A DNA stretch of 64,000 nucleotides, from positions 6,107,501 through 6,171,500 of the forward strand of contig NZ_AP019400.1 of assembly GCF_004295585.1 (NCBI RefSeq), written 5' to 3'. The position numbers and the translations under genes were made by a program. This DNA is from Cohnella abietis (lineage in GTDB: Bacteria; Bacillota; Bacilli; Paenibacillales; Paenibacillaceae). Positions 34,357 through 44,200 of the stretch are shown piece by piece. The notes beneath the pieces are model-generated. The model was not told the origin of the DNA and made no database searches. It saw nothing but the letters and a program-made list of their open reading frames with translations. Each line of letters starts with the position of its first letter. Position 1 is the stretch's first letter.

Positions 34357-34827
34357 CTACCAACGGTAGTGGGCAAACGCTTTGTTCGCTTCCGCCATTT
34401 TGTGTGTATCTTCGCGCTTCTTAACTGCTGCTCCAGTGTTATTGGAAGCATCCAGAATTTCAGCTGCTAAACGCTCTTCCATCGTCTTCTCTCCGCGGTT
34501 GCGGGAGTAGTTAACGAGCCAGCGCAGTCCTAGGGACGTGCGGCGTTCAGGCTTAACTTCAATCGGAACTTGATAGTTTGCTCCACCTACACGGCGAGCT
34601 TTAACCTCAAGTACTGGCATAATGTTCTTGATTGCTGCTTCAAAGACCTCCATAGCATCTTTACCCGAGCGCTCCTTAATAAGGTTGAACGCATCGTATA
34701 GAAGTTGCTGAGCAACGCCTTTTTTACCATCAATCATAATACGGTTAACTAAACGAGTAACTAGTTTGCTGTTATACAGCGGATCCGGAAGTACATCCCG
34801 TTTCGTAACTGGTCCTTTACGTGGCAT
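34357..34827 (-). CDS. rpsG: 30S ribosomal protein S7
   Basis: This 156-aa protein starts MPRKGPVTKRDVLPDPLY with AGGAGG upstream and ends EANKAFAHYRW. It organises the 30S head and contacts E-site tRNA. In many bacteria it represses the str operon. Confidence 0.98.
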   Translation of the reverse strand: MPRKGPVTKRDVLPDPLYNSKLVTRLVNRIMIDGKKGVAQQLLYDAFNLIKERSGKDAMEVFEAAIKNIMPVLEVKARRVGGANYQVPIEVKPERRTSLGLRWLVNYSRNRGEKTMEERLAAEILDASNNTGAAVKKREDTHKMAEANKAFAHYRW

Positions 34828-34890
34828 CGAAGTTCCTCCTTTCTCATTCATGTTGTGCAGTGTTAAGCAATTAAATTGCCTAAACGCTTA

Positions 34891-35313
34891 TTAGGATTTC
34901 TTAACTTTCGGTCTTTTCGTTCCGTATTTAGAACGAGCTTGTTTCCGGTTGTTAACGCCTGCGGTATCAAGTGCTCCGCGAACGATATGATAACGAACCC
35001 CCGGTAAATCCTTAACCCGGCCTCCACGAACAAGCACAACGCTATGCTCCTGCAGGTTATGTCCGATCCCACCAATGTAGGCAGTGACCTCTACGCGGTT
35101 AGTCAAACGAACCCTCGCGTATTTACGTAGTGCAGAGTTCGGTTTTTTCGGAGTCATGGTTCCTACACGAGTACATACTCCACGTTTCTGAGGAGCACTC
35201 ACTTCTGTTTCAACGCGTTTAAGAGCATTGAACCCTCTTTGAAGTGCAGGTGATTTCGATTTAACGACCTTCGATTGACGGCCTTTACGAACTAGCTGGT
35301 TAATAGTTGGCAT
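34891..35313 (-). CDS. rpsL: 30S ribosomal protein S12
   Basis: This 140-aa protein starts MPTINQLVRKGRQSKVVKSK and holds the decoding-site loop TPKKPNSALRK, with the Lys that gives streptomycin resistance when changed (wild type here), and the GVRYHIVRGALD region. GGGGG lies before the ATG. It is the first gene of the str operon, with a separate promoter upstream. Confidence 0.98.
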   Translation of the reverse strand: MPTINQLVRKGRQSKVVKSKSPALQRGFNALKRVETEVSAPQKRGVCTRVGTMTPKKPNSALRKYARVRLTNRVEVTAYIGGIGHNLQEHSVVLVRGGRVKDLPGVRYHIVRGALDTAGVNNRKQARSKYGTKRPKVKKS

Positions 35314-35604
35314 GATGCCACCCCCTTCCCATAATCGGTAAACATAATTAGTAAACGACTCAATCGATACCCTTTTGCGAAGCCCACAGATCCAGGTGGT
35401 TCATTTTAAGAGACGAGAAAGGGCCCGTCCGGATAGCTCCCCCATTGAAACTACATTTCTCTGGCTGATCTCCGAAACAAACCCGACAATCTATTCCCTC
35501 AACGGTCACGGTCAACGCCGTACCGACTTTAATGTCACACGCTTTGCTTAGGTTCGCACCGTATCGATGTACGTCAGTTTGACGCACGTCTGGCACACAC
35601 TAGG
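35314..35604 (-). promoter_or_regulatory. rpsL leader, about 290 nt
   Basis: A long leader lies between the predicted str promoter and rpsL. On the minus strand it carries GACCGTGACCGTTGAGGG and a GGGCCC-centred region but no clear terminator. A 78-codon open frame (35360-35596) spans most of it; it has no ribosome site I can see and no recognised family, so I do not call it a gene. A control role is possible given the length. Confidence 0.4.
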
Positions 35605-35635
35605 ATATATTATCACTTCCATTTGGGTGTGTCAA
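35605..35635 (-). promoter_or_regulatory. putative sigma-A promoter of the str operon
   Basis: On the minus strand a perfect TTGACA (35630-35635) is followed by the AT-rich GATAATATAT. The best -10 (GATAAT) is 15 bp away, slightly short; TAATAT gives 17 bp. It lies between the ABC permease stop and the rpsL leader. Confidence 0.6.
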
Positions 35636-35672
35636 CAATAATGAGATGAATTTTGTGAGATAGAAAATATAT

Positions 35673-36377
35673 TTAGAATAGTCTTTTCTCCATCTGCCTT
35701 ATGAATATCACAAATAATACCGCACTATATACGAATGTAGCAAGCAACGACCAAACCATCTCATAGGACTTAGAAGTTTCATAATTATTAAGGACGTCCA
35801 TTATTCGGTAAACTGGAGGCAGCAGCCATCCTAGAAAAGCGATTTCCGGCGGTACTAGCTTCACAATACCTGCACCTGCCAAGCATAGCACCACCACGAC
35901 GAACAACCCCGCAACAGCATAGCTTAGCTTCTTCACCGTCTTAGAAGTGAATAGGAAGGCCAGAGAAGCGCCCATGAAGGATAGTAGTATATGACTTAGA
36001 CAGCCGCTTATCCCTTCCGATAGGGTTGGAGCTCTCACAAACTTGTTGAAAACAATAGGATACAACACCGTAACTATCGCTAACACTGTCAGAACGCCGA
36101 ATAGAACTACTATTTTGCTTAGATAGTACTTCCTTACACTCCCCATATGCAAAGCTGTTATGAGCTGCTGCACCTCATCCTCAACATCTATGTAACCGTG
36201 CCCTATCCATACGGATATGACGAATAATAAAGTAGCCGTCAATGAATAGCTGGGCATAACAGGATTCGGTACAATACTGTATATAAAAATAATACTGAGG
36301 ACGTAAATGATCAGTGGAGCGATATACTTATGTGACCTGAAATAGTACTTTAAGGAGAATCGCATCGTCTCTGTCAT
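35673..36377 (-). CDS. ABC-2 type transporter, permease protein
   Basis: This 234-aa protein has six predicted membrane segments and short loops, starting MTETMRFSLKYYFRSHKY. This is the common shape of ABC-2 type permeases. Its ATG overlaps the stop of the ATPase gene (ATGA), so the two are coupled. The substrate cannot be told from the sequence. The pair lies between rpoC and rpsL. Confidence 0.8.
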   Translation of the reverse strand: MTETMRFSLKYYFRSHKYIAPLIIYVLSIIFIYSIVPNPVMPSYSLTATLLFVISVWIGHGYIDVEDEVQQLITALHMGSVRKYYLSKIVVLFGVLTVLAIVTVLYPIVFNKFVRAPTLSEGISGCLSHILLSFMGASLAFLFTSKTVKKLSYAVAGLFVVVVLCLAGAGIVKLVPPEIAFLGWLLPPVYRIMDVLNNYETSKSYEMVWSLLATFVYSAVLFVIFIRQMEKRLF

Positions 36378-37243
36378 TTGCTATCCTTCGCTTTCACATT
36401 TTCTACGGACTCAATGGAAGCTCCCGCCTGAAGAAGGGCTTGTAGCAGCTGATCGCTATTTCTCGAATCCACGTGAACAATCCAAAACTGTCCCGCCTTC
36501 CTCTTATGCACTATCCCTTGTAATCCCGCATATTTGTCTACCTCATCAGAATTATTATCTGCATAGGTTATAACTTTGTACGAGATTGGGCTCATTGAAC
36601 CATCGTATTTTCGGATATCGCTAATTATTTGCCCATCCTTAAGCGTTATCACCCTGTCCGCCAGTTGCTCAATCATTTGTGTCTCGTGAGAGGTCGTTAC
36701 TATCGTCATACCTTGATCTTTAAACTGTCCCAAAGCAACTATCAATTGTTCCTGAGTGTGAGCATCCAGCCCTGATAGAGGCTCATCCATGAAAAGGATG
36801 TCCGTAGGCTGCAGCATCGCTTGCATGATATTAATTTTTTGTAGCATTCCTTTGGAAAAATGACGCATTTCTTGTTTGTTCGATGTTTCCAAGCGGAAGA
36901 GCTGACATAATTCTTCAATTCTTTCCTTCAATTCGGGCACATCTACGCCACGAACTCTGCCCATGCTCATTAAATATTCTACTGCTGTGAATCGGAGCTT
37001 AGGGAGCTTATCAGGAGCATAACCGATAGATAAAGCTTTTGCATGCTCGCCCTGCTCTCTCTTCCCTGAATCGATTGTTCCCATGCCGCTCAAGATTTTA
37101 AAAAGCGTGCTTTTACCGGAGCCATTGTGTCCCACAATTACTGTTATTTCGCCTTTATGAATAGATAAGCTGCAGCCATGGAGGACTTCTTTTCCCTCGA
37201 AGCTTCGGCATACATTCTTTAGAGATAGGATAGGTGCTGCCAT
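36374..37243 (-). CDS. ABC transporter ATP-binding protein
   Basis: This 289-aa protein starts MAAPILSLKNVCRSF, with TGGAGG seven bases upstream; 23 codons of open frame before it have no site. ATPase motifs: Walker A GHNGSGKST (about residues 36-44), signature HFSKGMLQK (a variant of LSGGQ), Walker B ILFMDEPLSGLD and the switch His in TTSHE. A ~75-residue C-terminal extension follows the ATPase domain, as in DrrA/BcrA-like exporters. Together with the permease it forms a two-gene exporter of unknown substrate. Confidence 0.9.
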   Translation of the reverse strand: MAAPILSLKNVCRSFEGKEVLHGCSLSIHKGEITVIVGHNGSGKSTLFKILSGMGTIDSGKREQGEHAKALSIGYAPDKLPKLRFTAVEYLMSMGRVRGVDVPELKERIEELCQLFRLETSNKQEMRHFSKGMLQKINIMQAMLQPTDILFMDEPLSGLDAHTQEQLIVALGQFKDQGMTIVTTSHETQMIEQLADRVITLKDGQIISDIRKYDGSMSPISYKVITYADNNSDEVDKYAGLQGIVHKRKAGQFWIVHVDSRNSDQLLQALLQAGASIESVENVKAKDSK

Positions 37244-37258
37244 CAAACTTACCTCCAC

Positions 37259-37299
37259 AAGTAAAACGGCTTCGCCGTCCTTAGGACGGCTATACACGT
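37259..37299 (-). repeat. 41-bp leader element, copy 1 (upstream of the ABC transporter)
   Basis: The minus strand reads ACGTGT, three bases, then the 7-bp stem GCCGTCC-TAA-GGACGGC, then CGTTTTACTT, ending about 15 bp before the ATPase start codon. A second copy (33 of 41 bases identical) lies upstream of cysE. Confidence 0.65.
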
Positions 37300-37337
37300 T
37301 TGTATCGAGCAATCAGATAAGTATATAGACGTAGAAA

Positions 37338-37354
37338 TTTATACTTTCTGATAG
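37338..37354 (+). repeat. interspersed motif copy 4
   Basis: TTTATACTTTCTGATAGT abuts the T-run of the rpoC terminator, just as copy 3 abuts the tuf terminator. Confidence 0.5.
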
Positions 37355-37356
37355 TC

Positions 37357-37396
37357 TAAAAAAACAGGCGGATACCATTGTCGGTATCCGCCTGTT
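37357..37396 (-). terminator. rpoBC terminator
   Basis: A 14-bp perfect stem (37363-37376 with 37383-37396) with a 6-nt loop is followed by seven Ts on the minus strand. It separates rpoC from the ABC pair. Confidence 0.94.
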
Positions 37397-37413
37397 GATA
37401 TGTTGTTATTGAA

Positions 37414-40400
37414 CTACTCTACAACTACTGGCTCTAGCTCAGCCGTTTCGTCGGTTTCTTCGTCAAATGGCGATACAACACGAATGTTGCGGTATCTTGC
37501 CATCCCCGTTCCTGCAGGAATGAGTTTTCCGATGATGACGTTCTCCTTGAGTCCGAGCAATCTGTCGACTTTGCCTTTGATAGCAGCATCGGTCAGTACG
37601 CGAGTTGTCTCTTGGAAGGACGCCGCCGATAGGAATGAATCGGTCTCGAGTGAAGCCTTCGTAATACCGAGCAATACAGGACGTGCAACTGCAGGCTCTT
37701 TATCTGAAAGAATTGCTTCACGGTTGGCAGCCTCATATTCGTGAAGATCCACGAAAGCACCAGGAAGAAGAATCGTATCTCCAGGATCAACGATGCGGAT
37801 TTTACGAAGCATCTGCTTGATCATAACCTCGATGTGTTTGTCGTTGATTTCAACACCTTGGTTCCGGTAAACACGTTGAACCTCTTGCAAGATGTAGTTC
37901 TGAACGCCGCGGATACCTTTAATGCGAAGCATTTCCTTAGGATCGATAGAACCATCGGTTAATTCGTCCCCAGCTTCAACCTGCTGCCCTTGAGTAACGC
38001 GAATACGCGAGCCATAGCTGACAGGATATACTTTGGATTCTGCTCCGCCTTGCAATTCGATTTCACGACGATCCTTCGTTTCGCGAATCTCTTTAACAAC
38101 GCCATCAAGCTCGGAGATAATAGCTTGACCTTTCGGGTTCCGAGCTTCGAAAAGCTCCTGGATACGAGGCAAACCTTGTGTAATATCGTCTCCAGCAACA
38201 CCACCGGTATGGAAAGTACGCATCGTGAGCTGTGTTCCTGGCTCTCCGATGGATTGAGCTGCAATAATACCAACAGCTTCACCGATTTCTACTTTCTTAC
38301 CTGTTGCAAGATTGCGGCCGTAACAAAGCTTACAAACACCATGACGGGCGCGGCAGCTGAGTACGGAACGAATCTGCACTTGCTTGATGCCTACGCGGAC
38401 AATTTCTTCCGCTCTAGGCGTATCGATGAGTTCATTGCGGTTAACAATGATTTCACCATCTTCTGGATTGCGGATCGTCGCGAATGCATAACGCCCTTCG
38501 ATACGGTCGAACAGATCCTCAATAACTTCCTTACCATCCTCGATACGGGATACGGAAATCCCCTTATCTGTTCCGCAATCTTCTTCACGAACGATAACAT
38601 CTTGGGCTACGTCAACGAGACGACGTGTCAGGTAACCGGAGTCAGCTGTACGAAGTGCTGTATCGGCAAGACCTTTCCGTGCTCCGTGAGTGGAGATAAA
38701 GTACTCCAAAACGGTCAGACCTTCACGGAAGTTCGATTTGATTGGCAACTCGATAATTCGTCCGGATGGGTTGGCCATCAGACCCCGCATACCGCCCAGC
38801 TGGGTGATCTGCGATTTGTTACCCCGTGCTTTGGAGTCTACCATCAACATAATGTTGTTGTAGCGATCCATGGATTTCATCAAGATCTCAGTAATTTCGT
38901 CTTTCGTTTTACTCCAGATTTCGATAACGCGGTCACGACGCTCTTCATTCGTAATTAGACCACGGCGATATTGAGTCGATACGACCGCAACACGCTCTTC
39001 AGATTTCTTAAGAATCTGATCCTTCTCTTGAGGAACGATAACGTCTGAAACCCCGATTGTAATACCCGCACGAGTTGAATAAGTAAAGCCGAGTTGCTTG
39101 ATATTATCAAGAATAATCGACGTTTTGGTCGTGTGATAGATACGGAAGCATTCACCGATGATATTACCCAAGTACTCTTTACCTACCGCACCAGGAATAA
39201 CAGGATCTTCAATATACTTGCTGATGTCTGCACCCTTGTCGTAGATAAAGTATTTGTCAGGCGTTCCTTTAACCAAGTTCTCTTTTGTTGCTTCATTGAT
39301 GTATGGGAACGTCTCAGGGAAAATCTCGTTGAATATAATTTTACCGATCGTCGTAACAATTAGAGCTTCCTGCTGTTCAGGTGTAAAAGTCTTTTTCTTC
39401 AACTCTTTAACCGGAATGACAACGCGAGCATGAAGTGAAATACCTGTTACGCTGCGTTGATAAGCAGAAATAGCTTCATTGACGTCAGTAAAACGCAAGC
39501 CAGATCCATAGGATTGATTGTTGTCCATTGTCAGGTAGTAACAGCCAAGAACCATATCCTGAGACGGAGTAACAACAGGCTTACCGTCCTTAGGGTTCAA
39601 GATGTTACCGGAAGCTAGCATGAGCAAACGAGCTTCTGCTTGTGCTTCTGCGGACAACGGAACGTGAACTGCCATTTGGTCACCATCGAAATCGGCATTG
39701 TATGCCGTACATACGAGTGGGTGAAGCTTGATCGCACGACCTTCAACAAGGATCGGTTCGAAAGCTTGGATACCAAGTCTATGAAGAGTTGGAGCACGGT
39801 TTAGAAGCACCGGATGTTCCTTGATGACTTCCTCTAGCACATCCCAAACCTCTGGGCTTACACGTTCAACCTTACGCTTAGCGCTCTTAATGTTGTGGGC
39901 AAGACCCTTCAACACAAGCTCCTTCATAACAAACGGCTTGAACAGCTCCAAAGCCATTTCTTTAGGGAGACCGCACTGGTACATTCTCAAGCTAGGTCCA
40001 ACAACGATAACCGAACGTCCGGAGTAATCCACCCGTTTACCTAACAAGTTCTGACGGAAACGGCCTTGTTTACCTTTAAGCATATGACTGAGTGATTTCA
40101 AAGGACGATTACCTGGTCCCGTAACCGGACGACCGCGGCGACCGTTATCGATCAATGCGTCAACGGCTTCCTGAAGCATCCGTTTTTCGTTCTGCACAAT
40201 AATATCCGGAGCGCCAAGATCGAGCAAACGCTTCAAACGATTGTTCCGGTTAATAACACGACGGTACAAATCGTTCAAGTCACTCGTTGCAAAGCGACCT
40301 CCATCCAATTGAACCATTGGACGAAGCTCCGGCGGGATAACGGGAAGCACATCTAGAATCATCCAGTCCGGCAAGTTCCCGGAGTTACGGAAGGATTCTA

Positions 40401-41037
40401 CGACTTCAAGACGTTTAATCGCACGATTACGACGTTGGCCCTGAGCCGTGCGTAAATCTTCTTTAAGCGTCTCTAGCTCACGATCAAGGTCAATATCCTG
40501 AAGCAGTCTTTTGACAGCTTCAGCGCCCATGCCAGCATGGAATGCATAGCCATACTTGTCACGGTAGCTGCGATATTCCTTCTCAGAGAGTAATTGCTTT
40601 CTCTCCAAAGGTGTATCTCCTGGATCCGTTACAACGTAGGATGCGAAGTATATAATCTCTTCCAGAGAACGTGGGGACATATCAAGAGCAAGTCCCATAC
40701 GGCTTGGAATACCTTTGAAGTACCAAATATGCGAGACCGGAGCGGCTAATTCAATATGACCCATCCGCTCACGACGTACCTTAGCACGAGTTACTTCAAC
40801 ACCGCAACGGTCACAAACTACGCCTTTATAACGAACGCGCTTGTATTTACCGCAATGACATTCCCAGTCCTTAGTAGGTCCGAAAATTTTCTCGCAGAAC
40901 AAGCCTTCTTTTTCCGGCTTCAATGTCCGGTAGTTTATCGTTTCCGGCTTCTTGACTTCGCCTCTCGACCAAGACCGAATCTTATCCGGGGAAGCCAAAC
41001 CGATTTTCATGAACTCAAAGTTATTGACGTCTAACAA
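37414..41037 (-). CDS. rpoC: RNA polymerase beta' subunit
   Basis: This 1207-aa protein has the catalytic NADFDGD motif with the three Asp that hold the active-site Mg, the N-terminal zinc site CHCGKYK...CDRCG, the clamp and rudder regions, the trigger loop around GEPGTQLTMRTFHTGG, and a second zinc cluster CGTDKG...CRARHGVCKLCYG. It starts at TTG (41035-41037) behind GGAGGG, giving MLDVNNFEFMKIGLASPDK as in B. subtilis. Confidence 0.99.
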   Translation of the reverse strand: MLDVNNFEFMKIGLASPDKIRSWSRGEVKKPETINYRTLKPEKEGLFCEKIFGPTKDWECHCGKYKRVRYKGVVCDRCGVEVTRAKVRRERMGHIELAAPVSHIWYFKGIPSRMGLALDMSPRSLEEIIYFASYVVTDPGDTPLERKQLLSEKEYRSYRDKYGYAFHAGMGAEAVKRLLQDIDLDRELETLKEDLRTAQGQRRNRAIKRLEVVESFRNSGNLPDWMILDVLPVIPPELRPMVQLDGGRFATSDLNDLYRRVINRNNRLKRLLDLGAPDIIVQNEKRMLQEAVDALIDNGRRGRPVTGPGNRPLKSLSHMLKGKQGRFRQNLLGKRVDYSGRSVIVVGPSLRMYQCGLPKEMALELFKPFVMKELVLKGLAHNIKSAKRKVERVSPEVWDVLEEVIKEHPVLLNRAPTLHRLGIQAFEPILVEGRAIKLHPLVCTAYNADFDGDQMAVHVPLSAEAQAEARLLMLASGNILNPKDGKPVVTPSQDMVLGCYYLTMDNNQSYGSGLRFTDVNEAISAYQRSVTGISLHARVVIPVKELKKKTFTPEQQEALIVTTIGKIIFNEIFPETFPYINEATKENLVKGTPDKYFIYDKGADISKYIEDPVIPGAVGKEYLGNIIGECFRIYHTTKTSIILDNIKQLGFTYSTRAGITIGVSDVIVPQEKDQILKKSEERVAVVSTQYRRGLITNEERRDRVIEIWSKTKDEITEILMKSMDRYNNIMLMVDSKARGNKSQITQLGGMRGLMANPSGRIIELPIKSNFREGLTVLEYFISTHGARKGLADTALRTADSGYLTRRLVDVAQDVIVREEDCGTDKGISVSRIEDGKEVIEDLFDRIEGRYAFATIRNPEDGEIIVNRNELIDTPRAEEIVRVGIKQVQIRSVLSCRARHGVCKLCYGRNLATGKKVEIGEAVGIIAAQSIGEPGTQLTMRTFHTGGVAGDDITQGLPRIQELFEARNPKGQAIISELDGVVKEIRETKDRREIELQGGAESKVYPVSYGSRIRVTQGQQVEAGDELTDGSIDPKEMLRIKGIRGVQNYILQEVQRVYRNQGVEINDKHIEVMIKQMLRKIRIVDPGDTILLPGAFVDLHEYEAANREAILSDKEPAVARPVLLGITKASLETDSFLSAASFQETTRVLTDAAIKGKVDRLLGLKENVIIGKLIPAGTGMARYRNIRVVSPFDEETDETAELEPVVVE

Positions 41038-41165
41038 GGAGCAAGCCCTCCTTCATCGTTGCTAAGATTTCAGATCTTAACGACGGCCCCTAAGGCCCGG
41101 CGTCATGCGACTGCAGCACATAGCGTATGCTAAGCGGCTTACAGCAGCACTTCTGACATTGGAGG

Positions 41166-41185
41166 CGGGCGCTCGGAAGCGCCCG
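41166..41185 (-). other. GC-rich hairpin between rpoB and rpoC
   Basis: The minus strand forms CGGGCGCT-TCCG-AGCGCCCG, a stable UUCG-type tetraloop, without a T-run. It lies in the 204-bp gap between rpoB and rpoC and may be an mRNA processing or stability element. Confidence 0.6.
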
Positions 41186-41241
41186 TCCAATTCTACTAGT
41201 ACTTCACGTTACGCGACGTGTGGACGTGCTACGCAACAGTA

Positions 41242-44200
41242 CTATTCGACACCGACTTCTGTACCCTCGAGATTAAGGTTTAGCTTATCTCCCGTGGCAT
41301 CGTCCTCGTCGTCCATTTCCTTCATTTCGATCTCCTGCTCATCTCCGGACAAGATTTTAACATCCATACCGAGACTTTGGAGTTCCTTAATCAATACCTT
41401 GAACGATTCTGGAACACCCGGCTCCGGCACGTTCTCGCCTTTGACAATCGATTCGTAGGTTTTGACACGACCGACGACATCATCTGATTTGACGGTCAAT
41501 ATTTCTTGAAGCGTATAGGCAGCGCCATAAGCCTCCAATGCCCAAACCTCCATCTCCCCGAAACGTTGACCACCGAACTGAGCTTTACCACCCAGCGGCT
41601 GTTGTGTAACGAGAGAGTAAGGTCCAGTAGAACGAGCATGGATTTTGTCGTCGACCATATGCGCAAGCTTGATCATATACATGACACCAACAGTAACTTC
41701 ACGTTCAAACAATTCACCTGAACGTCCATCACGCAGCTGCCATTTACCGTTACGTTTCATACCGGCTTCTTCCATAGCATCGAATACATCCGTTTCACGC
41801 GCTCCGTCGAATACAGGCGTAGCAGAGTGAATGCCAAGGATCTTACAAGCCATTCCTAAGTGAACTTCCAGTACTTGACCGATGTTCATCCGAGAAGGTA
41901 CGCCGAGCGGGTTAAGAACAACTTGAACCGGAGTGCCATCTGGAAGGAAAGGCATATCTTCTTCCGGCAGGATACGAGCGATAACCCCTTTGTTACCATG
42001 ACGTCCAGCCATTTTATCGCCTTCGGAAATTTTCCGTTTTTGTGCGATGTAAGCACGGACCAGTTGGTTAACGCCAGGAGGAAGCTCATCACCGTTCTCA
42101 CGGGTAAACACTTTAACGTCGACTACGATTCCGTCTGTACCATGCGGTACGCGAAGAGAGGTATCACGGACTTCACGAGCCTTCTCTCCAAAAATCGCGT
42201 GCAACAAGCGTTCTTCAGCTGTAAGCTCTGTTACACCCTTAGGTGTAACTTTACCTACGAGGATATCACCTGCGCTAATTTCAGCACCGACACGGATAAT
42301 TCCACGCTCATCAAGATTGCGAAGCGCGTCTTCCCCGACGTTCGGAATATCACGAGTGATCTCTTCAGGTCCGAGCTTAGTATCACGGGCTTCTGATTCA
42401 TATTCCTCAATGTGAATTGAAGTATAGACATCTTCCCGAACTAGCTTCTCGGACAACAAGATAGCATCCTCATAGTTGTAGCCTTCCCAAGTCATGAAGG
42501 CAACGACAACGTTGCGACCAAGCGCTAGCTCGCCCGTATCCGTTGAAGGTCCATCAGCCATAATGTCGCCTTTTTTAATAATTTCTCCGCGACGAACAAG
42601 TGGCCTTTGGTTAATGCACGTTCCTTGGTTAGAACGCATAAACTTCTGAAGCTTGTATTTAACGATATCGCCTCTGACTTCTTTGCCTTCGATTATCTCA
42701 ACTCGACGCAATTGGATTTCATTGGCAGAAACTCTTTCGATGAATCCGTCATATTTGGACACAATACATACCCCGGAGTCTTTAGCAGACTTGTGCTCCA
42801 TTCCTGTACCAACGAATGGTGCTTCCGGTATTAACAACGGAACGGCTTGACGTTGCATGTTAGATCCCATGAGCGCACGGTTGGAGTCATCGTTCTCGAG
42901 GAACGGTATCATCGCTGTAGCGACAGACACAACCTGCTTAGGGGATACATCCATGTAGTCAACGCGATCGCTCGGCATTGTGATGATATTATCGGTCTGT
43001 TTGTTATAACGGACAATAATATTTTCGTCTGTGAAAGACTTGTCAGGGTTCAACTGTGCATTCGCTTGCGCGATGATATAATTGTCCTCTTCATCAGCCG
43101 TCATGTAGACGATGTCATCCGTAACCCGGTTTGTATGAGGATCGACTTTACGATAAGGTGCCTCGATAAAGCCATACTCGTTAATCCGTGCGAAGGAAGA
43201 CAAGGAGTTGATCAATCCGATGTTCGGTCCTTCTGGTGTCTCGATTGGACACATACGGCCATAGTGGGAGTGATGGACGTCACGAACTTCGAAGCCCGCG
43301 CGTTCCCGAGTCAAACCACCAGGTCCGAGAGCCGATAGACGACGCTTATGCGTCAATTCTGCAAGCGGATTGGTTTGATCCATAAATTGGGACAATTGAG
43401 AGGATCCGAAGAACTCTTTAATTGCCGCAATAACAGGACGAATATTGATTAGCGCCTGAGGCGTAATGGCATTCTGATCCTGAATGGACATTCTTTCCCG
43501 TACAACCCGTTCCATCCGGGACAAGCCGATACGGAATTGATTTTGCAGCAATTCTCCAACAGAGCGGAGACGACGGTTACCCAAGTGATCGATATCATCT
43601 GTGTTACCGACGGATTGCAGCAAATTCATGAAGTAGTTAATAGACGAGATAATGTCCGCAGGCGTAATATTCTTCACCGACTTATCGATGATGCCGTTGG
43701 AAATAACCTTAACTACTTTTCCATCTTCTAAAGGCGAGTAGATGCTGACGGATTGCAAAGGAATATCCTCTGACTCGTAAACGCCACCCGTTACCCGATA
43801 GTTTTTGAACCCTACGTTTTTCTCAAGCATAGGGAGAATTTGATCCAACAATCTGCGATCAATCATTTGTCCAGCTTCAGCTATGATCTCTCCAGTGGAT
43901 GGATCTACAAGCGTTTCCGCTAGGCGCTGGTTGAACAAACGGTTTTTGATATGCAGCTTTTTATTAACCTTGTAACGTCCTACGTTTGCTAGGTCGTAAC
44001 GCTTCGGATCGAAGAAGCGTGCAATTAGCAAGCTGCGAGCATTATCCAAAGTTGGCGGTTCACCTGGACGAAGACGCTCGTAGATTTCAATGAGCGCTTT
44101 CTCAGTAGAATCCGTATTGTCCTTCTCAAGCGTATTGCGGATGTAGTCATCTTGTCCTAGCAAATCCAGAATTTCTGCATCAGTTCCAAAGCCCAAAGAG

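Noticed and set aside
34891..35313. Streptomycin resistance or unusual YIGG segment in S12
   Set aside because: The PKKPNS lysine is unchanged, and YIGG also occurs in E. coli S12.
35360..35596. 78-codon open frame upstream of rpsL as L7Ae-like gene
   Set aside because: It shows no resemblance to L7Ae proteins and has no ribosome site; treated as leader sequence.
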